A model generated the notes under the pieces. The model made no database searches. It was not told where the DNA came from and saw only the letters and a list, made by a program, of their open reading frames with translations. From the NCBI GenBank assembly GCA_023445705.1, contig JAEXKM010000148.1, positions 1-20,775 on the forward strand: a stretch of 20,775 nt of DNA, written 5' to 3'. A program made the translations under genes and the position numbers. Below, piece after piece: positions 1-6,187 of the stretch. Numbering within the stretch: the stretch's first letter is position 1; each line of letters begins with the position of its first letter. The DNA is from Pseudomonadota bacterium (GTDB lineage Bacteria > Pseudomonadota > Alphaproteobacteria > Caulobacterales > Caulobacteraceae).

Positions 1-90
1 CTCGCGCCACGCCGTGCCGATCAGCGACACGCCGAGCGGGCCGGGATAGGCCTCGGGGAACATGGTCAGGACGGTGGCGTCGAAAGACAT
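1..90 (-). CDS. trmD: tRNA (guanine-37-N1)-methyltransferase, N-terminal fragment
   Basis: Only the first 30 codons lie in the window; the gene continues past the left edge. The translation starts MSFDATVLTMFPEAYPGP and continues with GVSLIGTAWRE. The segment TVLTMFPEAYPGPLG resembles the conserved N-terminus of TrmD (typically TVLTLFPEMFPGPLG in alphaproteobacteria). TrmD transfers a methyl group from S-adenosylmethionine to G37 of tRNAs reading CNN codons and so prevents +1 frameshifting. The ATG (complement of 88-90) is the only start in this stretch. The gene is divergent from tesB across a 134-bp gap. The identification rests on a short match, but the motif is distinctive. Confidence 0.8.
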   Translation of the reverse strand, partial: MSFDATVLTMFPEAYPGPLGVSLIGTAWRE

Positions 91-224
91 GGCGCGGCTT
101 TTGGACCAAACGCCGCAGGTTTTCCACGGCCGCCTTAAGAGAACGCGACTATGCCGCGGCTTGCAGGCGTCCCGGCTTCGGCTTAAGCGAAACGCTTTCG
201 CACTTGCAGCATTTCAGAGACCAC

Positions 225-1085
225 ATGGAAACGCCCGAAATCCTCGTTGAGACCCTGGCCCTCGAGCGCATCGAGGTGAACCTGTTTCGCGGGGTGTCGC
301 CGGACGATGGTCCCGGACGCATCTTCGGCGGCCAGGTGATCGCCCAGTCGCTGCTGGCGGCCTACGAGACCGTCGAGGATCGGGTTTGCCACTCGCTGCA
401 CTGCTACTTCATCCGGCCGGGCGATCCGCGCATTCCGATCCTGTTCGAGGTCGACCGCTCGCGCGACGGCGGGTCGTTCACGACCCGTCGGGTCATTGCA
501 GTGCAAAACGGCAAGCAGATCTTCAACCTCGCCGCGTCGTTCCAGACCGCGGAAGACGGCTTCGAGCACCAGGCCCCGATGCCGGACGTGCGCCCGGCCG
601 AGGCCTATGCCGCCGAGGCCGAAGCGCAGAAGGCGAAGATGCTGGAAAAGGCCTCGCCCGAGATGCGCAAGATGATGAGCCGGCCGCGTCCGATCGAGAT
701 GCTGGGCCGCGACAACTACGGCTTCGGCTCGCGCCCGCAGCCCAGCGAGCCGCGCAGCGACAACTGGATGCGCGCCGTCGCCCCGATCGGCGACAGCGCC
801 CGCATGCACCAGGTCATCCTGGCCTATGCTTCGGACATGAACCTGCTTTCGACCGCCATGCGCCCGCACGGCGTGGCCTGGCAGACCCCGGGCCTGCAGT
901 CGGCGAGCCTCGACCACGCCATGTGGTTCCACAAGCCGTCGAACTTCAATGAGTGGCACCTCTATACGCAGGACAGCCCCTCGGCCTCGGGCGGCCGCGG
1001 CTTCGTGCGCGGCGCCATCTACGACCAGCAGGGCGAACTGGTCGCCTCGGTCGCTCAGGAAGGCCTGATGCGTATGAAGAAGTAG
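225..1085 (+). CDS. tesB: Acyl-CoA thioesterase II
   Basis: Cytoplasmic double-hotdog thioesterase that hydrolyses medium- to long-chain acyl-CoA to free fatty acid and CoA. An in-frame TTG lies 21 bp upstream at 204, but the ATG at 225 gives 286 residues, the length I recall for E. coli TesB. With that start the expected active-site residues fall at the E. coli numbers as I recall them: Asp204 in YASDMNLL, Ser228 in QSASLDHAMWFH (a Ser-for-Thr substitution) and Gln278 in SVAQEGLMR. The first hotdog shows GRIFGGQVIAQS (31-42) and LHCYFIRPGD (58-67); the second shows RGFVRGAIYD (258-267). An AGAGA sits just upstream of the ATG. The gene probably heads a short transcript with the secreted protein 7 nt downstream. 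Family assignment is firm; the physiological substrate is not known. Confidence 0.93.
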   Translation: METPEILVETLALERIEVNLFRGVSPDDGPGRIFGGQVIAQSLLAAYETVEDRVCHSLHCYFIRPGDPRIPILFEVDRSRDGGSFTTRRVIAVQNGKQIFNLAASFQTAEDGFEHQAPMPDVRPAEAYAAEAEAQKAKMLEKASPEMRKMMSRPRPIEMLGRDNYGFGSRPQPSEPRSDNWMRAVAPIGDSARMHQVILAYASDMNLLSTAMRPHGVAWQTPGLQSASLDHAMWFHKPSNFNEWHLYTQDSPSASGGRGFVRGAIYDQQGELVASVAQEGLMRMKK

Positions 1086-1092
1086 GGCGATA

Positions 1093-1965
1093 ATGCGGGA
1101 GGGACTCCACAATGCCGCCACCAAGCGCTGGCGTCATCGGCCCATGAGACCCTTCTGCGCGGCCCTCGCCGTTCTCGCCCTGGCTTTTCCGGCGGCCGCC
1201 GAGGTCGCCCCTTTCAAACGCCAGGGCGAACTCTTCTTTACGGACTGCCTGGTCGACCAGGTGCTCGAGCGCTGTCAGATCGACACCGGCTCTTACGAGG
1301 TCGGCCTGCGCCCGCGGCCCGAGTTCGAGACCTATCCGGCCGAAGGCGTCGGCGGGGTGATGGGAGCGACCGGCGCGGTGCTGCCGGCCCGCCACGTCCG
1401 GCTCGGCGCGCTGAGCTTCGGCGGCTTCAAGCTTCGGGACGTGGACGCGGCGATCTCGGACACGCCGTTCGACCACAGCATCATCGGGCTGGAGTTGATC
1501 GAGCGGCTGGGCGCTGTGACCTTCGACTTCCGCCGCAACGAGCTGCGGCGCGGGCGGGTCGCTTCGCGCGGCGCCTGCAGCCAACCCTTCGACATCGTCA
1601 CCCGGATGATCCGCCTGCCGGTGCAGGCCGGCGACCGCCCGGTGATGGCCGCCTGGGACACCGGGGCCAGCACCACCGTGGCGGACAAGGCGTTCATCGA
1701 AGCCAACCCGCAGATCTTCCGGTTCGTGCGGGCGCTGGCACCAGGGACCGACGCCACCTCCACAGGGGTTCCGGTCAGCCTCTATCGCGCCAGCACGCTC
1801 AGCTTCTGCGGCCGGGATTTCCACGACGTGGCGGTGGTGGCGGTGGACATGTCGAGGCCCAAGGCCATGGTCCCCGACTTTCCGGACCTGACGCTGGGCG
1901 CCAACCTGATGGCCGGCAACAGCTGGTCCTTCGACTTCCGCGATCGGTCCTGGTCGCTGGACTGA
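1093..1965 (+). CDS. Secreted retropepsin-like protein with two aspartic-protease lobes
   Basis: The 290-residue product has a basic N-terminus, a hydrophobic stretch (about 20-32) and an AAA-E signal-peptidase site near residue 36, so it should be periplasmic or secreted. The mature part contains two copies of the aspartic-protease pattern. Lobe 1 has Asp-Thr-Gly-Ser at 64-67 and HSIIGLELIERLG around 128-140. Lobe 2 has Asp-Thr-Gly-Ala at 189-192 and LTLGANLMAG around 266-275. The active-site triads lie 125 residues apart, as expected of an internally duplicated, pepsin-like monomer rather than a retroviral-type homodimer. Four cysteines (52, 61, 162, 239) could form disulfides after export. 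The start at 1093 has AGGG 5 nt upstream; an ATG at 1144 gives a shorter, more standard signal peptide and is a real alternative. Substrate and role are unknown. Confidence 0.75.
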   Translation: MREGLHNAATKRWRHRPMRPFCAALAVLALAFPAAAEVAPFKRQGELFFTDCLVDQVLERCQIDTGSYEVGLRPRPEFETYPAEGVGGVMGATGAVLPARHVRLGALSFGGFKLRDVDAAISDTPFDHSIIGLELIERLGAVTFDFRRNELRRGRVASRGACSQPFDIVTRMIRLPVQAGDRPVMAAWDTGASTTVADKAFIEANPQIFRFVRALAPGTDATSTGVPVSLYRASTLSFCGRDFHDVAVVAVDMSRPKAMVPDFPDLTLGANLMAGNSWSFDFRDRSWSLD

Positions 1966-1983
1966 TACTGAGGCCGGCCGGCG

Positions 1984-2691
1984 TCAGAGGCCGAACTTGC
2001 CCCAGAGCTCCTCGTTCTTCACCACTTCACGCATGAACTTGGCGTGGAGCTCCCGCTCTGCGTCGGTGGAGCGTAAGGGGAGGGGACGCGGCCGCGCGCC
2101 GTAGGAGGCGGCCTTGGCGATGGCCACCGCCTGGGCGGCCATGGCGTGGGTGGTAAGCTCGAGGCTGAGCGCCCGGCCGCCCTTGAGTTCGAGATAGACC
2201 GCCGCCAACAGGCGGGCGTCGATAAGCGCCCCGTGCTTCTCGCGCTCGCTCAGGGAGATCTTGAAACGCTTACAGAGCGCGTCGAGGGAGTTGTGCATCC
2301 CCGGGAAGCGTTTGCGCGCCAGAGCCAGGGTGTCGATCCACCGATCTTCCGGAAGCGGGGCCACGCCCAGCACCTCCAGCTCGTAATTCACGAAGGCGCG
2401 GTCGAAGGTGGCGTTATGGGCGATGATCGGGGCGTCGCCGACGAAGTCCAGGAAGTCCTGATGGATCTCCTTGTCGCGAAACTTCGGCTTGCCGGTCAGG
2501 AATGCGGCCGAAAGGCCATGCACCTTCTCGGCCTCAGGCGGCATGTCCCGTTCGGGGTCGATATAGACGTGGAAGCTGCGCCCGGTGGGCAGGTAATCCT
2601 CGATCTCCAGGCACGCCAGTTCGACGAGCCGGTGCCCCAGGTGCGGCTCGAATCCGGTCGTTTCGGTGTCGAGTACGATCTCACGCGCCAT
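1984..2691 (-). CDS. dnaQ: DNA polymerase III epsilon subunit (3'-5' proofreading exonuclease)
   Basis: DEDDh-type exonuclease that proofreads for the replicative polymerase. In the 235-residue product the catalytic set is complete: Exo I DTETTG (Asp8, Glu10), Exo II HNATFDRAF (Asp97), Exo III HGALIDAR (His153, Asp158). The frame is open upstream to a GTG at 2766, but that extension (rich in Arg, Ser and Glu) precedes the conserved MAREIVLDTETTG start, and a GGAAGTAGAG Shine-Dalgarno stretch lies just before the ATG at 2691. The C-terminal 60 residues should contain the segment that tethers epsilon to the polymerase and clamp; I see no clear clamp-binding pentapeptide. It is the last gene of the PPSR-maf-aroE-coaE-dnaQ run, 31 nt after coaE, and converges on the secreted protein gene with 18 bp between stops. 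Confidence 0.95.
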   Translation of the reverse strand: MAREIVLDTETTGFEPHLGHRLVELACLEIEDYLPTGRSFHVYIDPERDMPPEAEKVHGLSAAFLTGKPKFRDKEIHQDFLDFVGDAPIIAHNATFDRAFVNYELEVLGVAPLPEDRWIDTLALARKRFPGMHNSLDALCKRFKISLSEREKHGALIDARLLAAVYLELKGGRALSLELTTHAMAAQAVAIAKAASYGARPRPLPLRSTDAERELHAKFMREVVKNEELWGKFGL

Positions 2692-2722
2692 AAGCTCTAC
2701 TTCCGACTGTTCGCTGACCGTA

Positions 2723-3346
2723 TCAACCCGGCGTCTTGTCGCGAGTCGGACGTCGCTGTGGATCACGCATCGTAGCGATGATCTCGGTCACCTGCTCGCG
2801 CGCCGGCTCCAGTCCGCGGCCGGTGTCGACCACGAAATGGGCGCGGGCCCGTTTCTCGGCGTCGTGCATCTGACGGGCGAGAATGGCGTCCAGACGATCG
2901 GGGGTCATGCCCGGCCGGGCCAGGACCCGTTCGCGCTGCTGGGCCTCGGGCGCGGAGACGACGACCACCGCATCCATCCGCGCCTCGCCGCCGGTTTCAT
3001 AGAGCAGGGGAATGTCGAGCACGACCATGTCCGCCTTGGCCGCTTCGGCGTCCTTGAAGAACCCGGCGCGGTCAGCGCCGACCAGCGGGTGCACGATGCT
3101 GTTCAGCCGGGTCATGGCCTCGTCGTCGCCAAGGACGCGCTGGCGCAGAGCCTCGCGATCAACGGCGCCGTCCTTGGTCACGCCCGGAAAGGCCGCTTCC
3201 AGCGGCGCCACCGCAGCCCCGCCCTTTTCATAAAGATCGGCGACGGCCGCATCGGCGTCATAGACGGGGATGCCGGCCTCGCGGAACATCTTGGCCGTGG
3301 TCGACTTGCCCATGCCGATGGAACCGGTCAGGCCGATGATGAGCAT
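2723..3346 (-). CDS. coaE: Dephospho-CoA kinase
   Basis: Catalyses the last step of coenzyme A synthesis, ATP-dependent 3'-phosphorylation of dephospho-CoA. The 207-residue product starts MLIIGLTGSIGMGKSTTAKM, which carries the P-loop GSIGMGKST (8-16), followed by the family's DADAAV stretch (30-35) at the substrate-binding site and HPLVGADRAGFF further on. An upstream GTG at 3361 would add five codons, but those codons contain the GCAGGAG Shine-Dalgarno that serves the ATG at 3346, so the ATG is preferred. The gene lies 48 nt after aroE and 31 nt before dnaQ on the same strand. The C-terminus is basic and polar, which is common in alphaproteobacterial versions. Confidence 0.95.
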   Translation of the reverse strand: MLIIGLTGSIGMGKSTTAKMFREAGIPVYDADAAVADLYEKGGAAVAPLEAAFPGVTKDGAVDREALRQRVLGDDEAMTRLNSIVHPLVGADRAGFFKDAEAAKADMVVLDIPLLYETGGEARMDAVVVVSAPEAQQRERVLARPGMTPDRLDAILARQMHDAEKRARAHFVVDTGRGLEPAREQVTEIIATMRDPQRRPTRDKTPG

Positions 3347-3394
3347 GTGGTTCTCCTGCACAGACTAAGATCCTCGCCCCGATAGACGCCTACA

Positions 3395-4237
3395 TCACAA
3401 TCCCAGGGCGTCGATCGCCAGCTTCCTGACGTCCACCATCTTCGGCGGAGCTTGGCCGAAGAAGTACTCGAAGCTGGGGATGGCCTGGCCGATCAGCATG
3501 GCGAGACCATCGACCGTGCGCCGCTGCGAAGCTTCGGCCTGCAGCAGGAACGGGGTCTTCAAAGGCTTGTAGACCATGTCCATGACCACCGCGGCCGGGG
3601 GCGTGGCCTCGAGGGGAACCTCGAGCCCGGCCGAGCCGGAGAGGCCAGCCGAGGTGGCGTTCACCACCGCCACCGCGCCTTCGAAGGCGGCGGCGGCCTC
3701 CGATAGGGCGAACGCCACCGCCCCCAGAGCGTCGGCGATTTCCTGGGCCCTCGCCAGCGTCCGGTTGACGATGCGCACCTGGGGACATCCGGCCTCGATG
3801 AAGGCGGCGGCCGCGCCGCGGGCCGCACCGCCTGCGCCGAGGATCGCGACGGGACCGGCGGCCGGATCGAAGCCCGGAGCCTGCTCGGTGAAGGCGCCCA
3901 GCATGCCAAGTCCGTCGGTGTTGTCGGCCAGGATCATCCCATCGTCACGGAAGACCAGGACATTGGCGGCCTGGGCGGCGCGCGCCCGGAAACTCGCCTC
4001 GTCCGCCAGGGCCAGGGCCTCGCCCTTGAAAGGCAGGGTCACATTCAGGCCGGCCACCGACCCACCGCGCAGGGACTCCGCAAAGGCGCGGAAGCGGCCC
4101 GGCTGGGTGGAGAAGGGCGCGTAGATCCCATCGATCCCCGCCGCCGCCAGCCAGGCGTTGTGAAGGATCGGGCTCATGGAATGGGTGATGGGCAGGCCGA
4201 CGACTCCGGCCACCTTGGTCGCGCCGGTGATCCTCAC
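3395..4237 (-). CDS. aroE: Shikimate dehydrogenase (NADP+)
   Basis: Reduces 3-dehydroshikimate to shikimate in the aromatic amino-acid pathway. The 280-residue product shows the full family pattern: PITHSMSP (16-23) at the shikimate site, NVTLPFK (65-71, catalytic Lys71), DNTDG (105-109, catalytic Asp108), the Rossmann loop GAGGAAR (134-140), VNRT (157-160) for NADP, then VNATSAGL, DMVYKPLKTPFL and GLAMLIGQAIPSF near the end. The GTG start is fixed by a 4-nt GTGA overlap with the maf stop, which implies translational coupling. The same frame stays open through maf to 4855, but that upstream part is arginine-rich shadow sequence and is not part of the protein. It lies third in the PPSR-maf-aroE-coaE-dnaQ run. 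Confidence 0.95.
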   Translation of the reverse strand: MRITGATKVAGVVGLPITHSMSPILHNAWLAAAGIDGIYAPFSTQPGRFRAFAESLRGGSVAGLNVTLPFKGEALALADEASFRARAAQAANVLVFRDDGMILADNTDGLGMLGAFTEQAPGFDPAAGPVAILGAGGAARGAAAAFIEAGCPQVRIVNRTLARAQEIADALGAVAFALSEAAAAFEGAVAVVNATSAGLSGSAGLEVPLEATPPAAVVMDMVYKPLKTPFLLQAEASQRRTVDGLAMLIGQAIPSFEYFFGQAPPKMVDVRKLAIDALGL

Positions 4238-4833
4238 GTCGCCAGGGCTCCATGACGGCGCAGCAGATCCAACAGGCCGAGCAGCGGTAGGCCGAGAATG
4301 GCGAAATAGTCGCCTTCGATCTTCGAGAACAGCTGCGCGCCGGGACCTTCGAGCCGGTAGCAACCGACCGATCCCAGCGCTTCTTCGCCATCGGCCAGCA
4401 GATAGGCCTCCAGGAAATCGTCGGAGAAGTCGCGCATGGTCAGGGTGGCGGTGACGACCTCGCGCCAGATCGGCGCGCCGTCCTTGGCTACGACCACCGC
4501 CGAGTGAAGCTTGTGGGGCTTGCCGCGCATGGCCTTCAGCCGCTCGGCCGCAGCTTCCAGGCTGGTCACCTTGTCGTAGAGCCGGCCCTCGAATTCGAGG
4601 GTCTGATCCGACCCGATGACGAAGCCGGGCTGTCCCTGCGATACCTTCAGCGCCTTGATCTCGGCCAAGGCGTCGGCGACGTCGCGAGCGGTGGTGCCCT
4701 CGGCGAGCATCGAGGTTTTCACCGCGTCCTCGTCGACGCCGGCGACCATGACTTCGAAAGGGACGTCCGCCCCGGTCAGCACCGCCCGGCGCGCTGCGCT
4801 CTTGGAGGCCAGGATGATCTGTCCCGCGCTCAT
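4234..4833 (-). CDS. Maf-family nucleoside triphosphate pyrophosphatase (YceF-like)
   Basis: House-cleaning enzyme that hydrolyses non-canonical or modified NTPs to the NMP and pyrophosphate. The 199-residue product starts with the Maf signature IILASKSAARRAVL (6-19) and carries VIGSDQ (72-77), then KLHSAVVVAKDG, and GSVGCYRLEGPGAQLF before the end. The Gln after GSD (where the dTTP/UTP-specific subfamily has GADT) resembles E. coli YceF, the 7-methyl-GTP-directed branch; that assignment is inference. It overlaps PPSR upstream by ATGA and aroE downstream by GTGA, 4 nt in each case. Family is certain; exact substrate is not. Confidence 0.92.
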   Translation of the reverse strand: MSAGQIILASKSAARRAVLTGADVPFEVMVAGVDEDAVKTSMLAEGTTARDVADALAEIKALKVSQGQPGFVIGSDQTLEFEGRLYDKVTSLEAAAERLKAMRGKPHKLHSAVVVAKDGAPIWREVVTATLTMRDFSDDFLEAYLLADGEEALGSVGCYRLEGPGAQLFSKIEGDYFAILGLPLLGLLDLLRRHGALAT

Positions 4834-5678
4834 CCCAACACCTCCACCTGGCCATGGCCCCCGTGCAGCAGATTCATCACCGCGGCGGCCGTCTCCTCGA
4901 CACTGCGGCGGGTGACGTCGATCACCGGCCAGCCCTGGCGTTCGTAGAGCCGGCGCGCCTTCACCGTCTCCTCGCGGACCGCTTCGATGTCGATGTAGGT
5001 CGACTCCCGGTTTTCCTTGAGGCTCAGCAGGCGATTGCGGCGGATCTGGATGAGCCGATCAGGTGAGATCGTCAGGCCGACGACCAGGGTGTTCTTCAGC
5101 TCGAACAGCTTTTCGGGCGGCGGTCGCGTGGGCACCAGCGGGACGTTCGCGGCCCGCACGCCACGGTGGGCCAGATAGATGCAGGTCGGGGTCTTGGACG
5201 TACGCGAGACGCCGACCAGCACCACGTCGGCCTGTTCCAGATCCTGCCCGCCCTGGCCGTCGTCATGGCCGATCGCATAGTTCAGGGCGTCCATGCGGTT
5301 GAAGTAGTCGGTGTCCATGGCGTGCTGCACGCCCACCCGTCGGCTGATCGAAGCCCCCAGGTAGCGCTGCAAAGACGAGACCAGCGGATCGAGCGCGGCG
5401 ATGCAGGGCATGTCCAACCGCCGAACGCCTTCTTCCAGGCCGGTGCGCAGGGCGTCGTCCACAATGGTGTGGATCACCACGCCAGGCGCTTCCTCGATGT
5501 CCATCAGCGCCCGCTCGAGCTGTCGGGGCGAACGGACGAGGGCGTAGATGTGCTCGATCGGCAGCACGTTCTCAAACCGCGCGCACACGGCCCGGGCCAT
5601 GGCGTTCAGAGTCTCGCCGGTGGAATCGGACACCAGGTGGACGTGGAAATAGGTCGCAAAGCGCTGGGTGGCGGTCAT
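4830..5678 (-). CDS. Pyruvate, phosphate dikinase / PEP synthase regulatory protein (DUF299)
   Basis: Bifunctional regulator that, in characterised members, inactivates PPDK or PEP synthase by ADP-dependent threonine phosphorylation and reactivates it by Pi-dependent dephosphorylation. The 282-residue product begins with HVHLVSDSTGETLNAMARA (12-30), typical of the family, and has the P-loop-like GVSRTSKTPT (156-165) followed by CIYLAHRG and the NVPLVP segment. TTG at 5681 directly precedes the ATG; the ATG at 5678 is chosen because AGGG lies 6 nt upstream. This is the gene immediately beside the origin, reading away from it, as at Cori of Caulobacter crescentus. Whether the target here is PPDK or PEP synthase cannot be told, so no gene symbol is given. 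Confidence 0.93.
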   Translation of the reverse strand: MTATQRFATYFHVHLVSDSTGETLNAMARAVCARFENVLPIEHIYALVRSPRQLERALMDIEEAPGVVIHTIVDDALRTGLEEGVRRLDMPCIAALDPLVSSLQRYLGASISRRVGVQHAMDTDYFNRMDALNYAIGHDDGQGGQDLEQADVVLVGVSRTSKTPTCIYLAHRGVRAANVPLVPTRPPPEKLFELKNTLVVGLTISPDRLIQIRRNRLLSLKENRESTYIDIEAVREETVKARRLYERQGWPVIDVTRRSVEETAAAVMNLLHGGHGQVEVLG

Positions 5679-5730
5679 CAAGCCCTAGCCGAGTCGTAAA
5701 GAGGAAATTTCAGGAGCGGCGCCGGAAACT

Positions 5731-5736
5731 TGGGGA
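5731..5736 (-). promoter_or_regulatory. W-box-like weak DnaA element
   Basis: TGGGGA on the plus strand is TCCCCA on the minus strand, the hexamer described as a weak DnaA element (W-box) in the Caulobacter origin. A hexamer has little information, so it counts only because three copies fall in this gap. Confidence 0.35.
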
Positions 5737-5775
5737 TGGAAGAGTCGAAACCTTCTTAACGAACTCGGATCGTTT

Positions 5776-5781
5776 TGGGGA
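5776..5781 (-). promoter_or_regulatory. W-box-like weak DnaA element
   Basis: Second TCCCCA on the minus strand, 45 bp from the first, in the PPSR-proximal part of the origin gap. Assignment is by motif only. Confidence 0.35.
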
Positions 5782-5864
5782 AGAGTGGGCCGCGTTTCGA
5801 CCACCCTGTGAAAGGCCGGGATGAACGCTGGGGTTTGGCCATCGTCCGTCCACGGCTCCGAGTG

Positions 5865-5879
5865 TTAATTTAACCTTAA
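5865..5879 (+). promoter_or_regulatory. Perfect CtrA binding site (TTAA-N7-TTAA)
   Basis: The bases TTAATTTAACCTTAA match the full CtrA consensus with exactly 7 nt between the two TTAA boxes; the base that follows is C, as in the preferred TTAAC. A third TTAA lies inside the spacer (5870-5873). CtrA is the response regulator that silences the origin in swarmer cells of Caulobacter. The site lies inside a 20-bp stretch that is 75% A+T in a GC-rich region. Confidence 0.75.
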
Positions 5880-5889
5880 CAGAGGCTGT

Positions 5890-5902
5890 CCGCGGGTTAA
5901 CG
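5890..5902 (+). repeat. Origin 13-bp inverted repeat, left arm
   Basis: CCGCGGGTTAACG. Its exact reverse complement occurs at 6048-6060. The unit joins two 6-bp palindromes, CCGCGG and GTTAAC, plus a final G. The flanks differ, so the match ends sharply at 13 bp. No function is known to me. Confidence 0.85.
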
Positions 5903-5990
5903 GGAACGAGTCCGGTTCGATCACCGCTCGGCCCACGTCGAGCGCCGGCACGTAGGCCTTGCGCGACAACGGCTTAGGACGATCTCCACG

Positions 5991-5999
5991 CAATCCACA
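5991..5999 (+). promoter_or_regulatory. Degenerate DnaA box
   Basis: CAATCCACA matches 7 of 9 positions of the E. coli-type box TTATCCACA and contains the ATCCACA core. A second TCCAC core begins 9 bp upstream (5985). It is offered as a candidate moderate-affinity site of the type called G-box in Caulobacter. Confidence 0.4.
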
Positions 6000-6036
6000 G
6001 CCTATGAATCGTGATGGGCGAAAGACCCATTTGGCG

Positions 6037-6045
6037 TGTTGATAA
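6037..6045 (-). promoter_or_regulatory. DnaA box, one mismatch to consensus
   Basis: The plus-strand TGTTGATAA reads TTATCAACA on the minus strand, 8 of 9 matches to TTATCCACA. It is the best DnaA box I find in the gap. It overlaps the CtrA-like site at 6039-6053, so the two proteins would compete. Confidence 0.5.
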
Positions 6046-6053
6046 GGCGTTAA
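6039..6053 (+). promoter_or_regulatory. CtrA-like site, one mismatch
   Basis: TTGATAAGGCGTTAA has the TTAA-N7-TTAA spacing with one substitution in the first box (TTGA). The base after the second box is C. The second box lies inside the right arm of the 13-bp inverted repeat. Confidence 0.5.
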
Positions 6054-6060
6054 CCCGCGG
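6048..6060 (-). repeat. Origin 13-bp inverted repeat, right arm
   Basis: CGTTAACCCGCGG, the exact reverse complement of 5890-5902. There are 145 bp between the arms and about 158 bp between their centres. Confidence 0.85.
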
Positions 6061-6076
6061 TAGCGCCGCCCGGTTT

Positions 6077-6082
6077 TCCCCA
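6077..6082 (+). promoter_or_regulatory. W-box-like weak DnaA element
   Basis: TCCCCA on the plus strand, immediately before the degenerate DnaA box at 6084-6092. The close pairing of a weak hexamer with a 9-mer box is what makes this copy more credible than the other two. Confidence 0.4.
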
Positions 6083-6083
6083 G

Positions 6084-6092
6084 TCATCCACG
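6084..6092 (+). promoter_or_regulatory. Degenerate DnaA box
   Basis: TCATCCACG matches TTATCCACA at 7 of 9 positions and has the ATCCAC core. It lies 19 bp before the AT-rich patch, which is where a DnaA site helping to open the duplex would be expected. Confidence 0.4.
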
Positions 6093-6110
6093 GCCCTACC
6101 TCTACCCCCA

Positions 6111-6144
6111 CTTCCTTCTTTCAAAATCTTAGAAAGGAAGAAGG
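6111..6144. other. AT-rich, imperfect inverted repeat; candidate unwinding element
   Basis: A pyrimidine run (CTTCCTTCTTTC, 6111-6122), an A/T-rich centre (AAAATCTTA, 6123-6131) and a purine run (GAAAGGAAGAAGG, 6132-6144) make an imperfect inverted repeat. 22 of the 32 bases from 6111 to 6142 are A or T, against roughly one third in the surrounding genes. It lies just hemE-proximal to the candidate DnaA elements, so it could be the duplex-unwinding element; this is inference. Confidence 0.4.
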
Positions 6145-6158
6145 CGAGCGGCCGGGTC

Positions 6159-6187
6159 TTGAGACTTCGCTCGTAAGCCGGTTTAAC
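6159..6187 (+). promoter_or_regulatory. hemE promoter, apparently leaderless
   Basis: TTGAGA (6159-6164), a 17-bp spacer and TTTAAC (6182-6187) resemble -35 and -10 boxes (5 of 6 and 4 of 6 to the E. coli consensus). Counting 7-8 nt from the -10 box puts the transcription start at 6194-6195, the A of the hemE ATG or one base before it. There is no Shine-Dalgarno upstream of hemE, which agrees with a leaderless mRNA. The -10 box includes a TTAAC, half of a CtrA site. Confidence 0.5.

Noticed and set aside
1966..1983. GC-rich palindrome (GGCCGGCCGG) between the converging protease-like gene and dnaQ
   Set aside because: No U-tract on either side and only 18 bp; not supportable as a terminator.
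4238..4855. Upstream extension of the aroE frame, which would make a 486-residue protein
   Set aside because: It is an arginine/glycine-rich shadow of maf; the GTG at 4237 overlapping the maf stop gives a normal 280-residue AroE.
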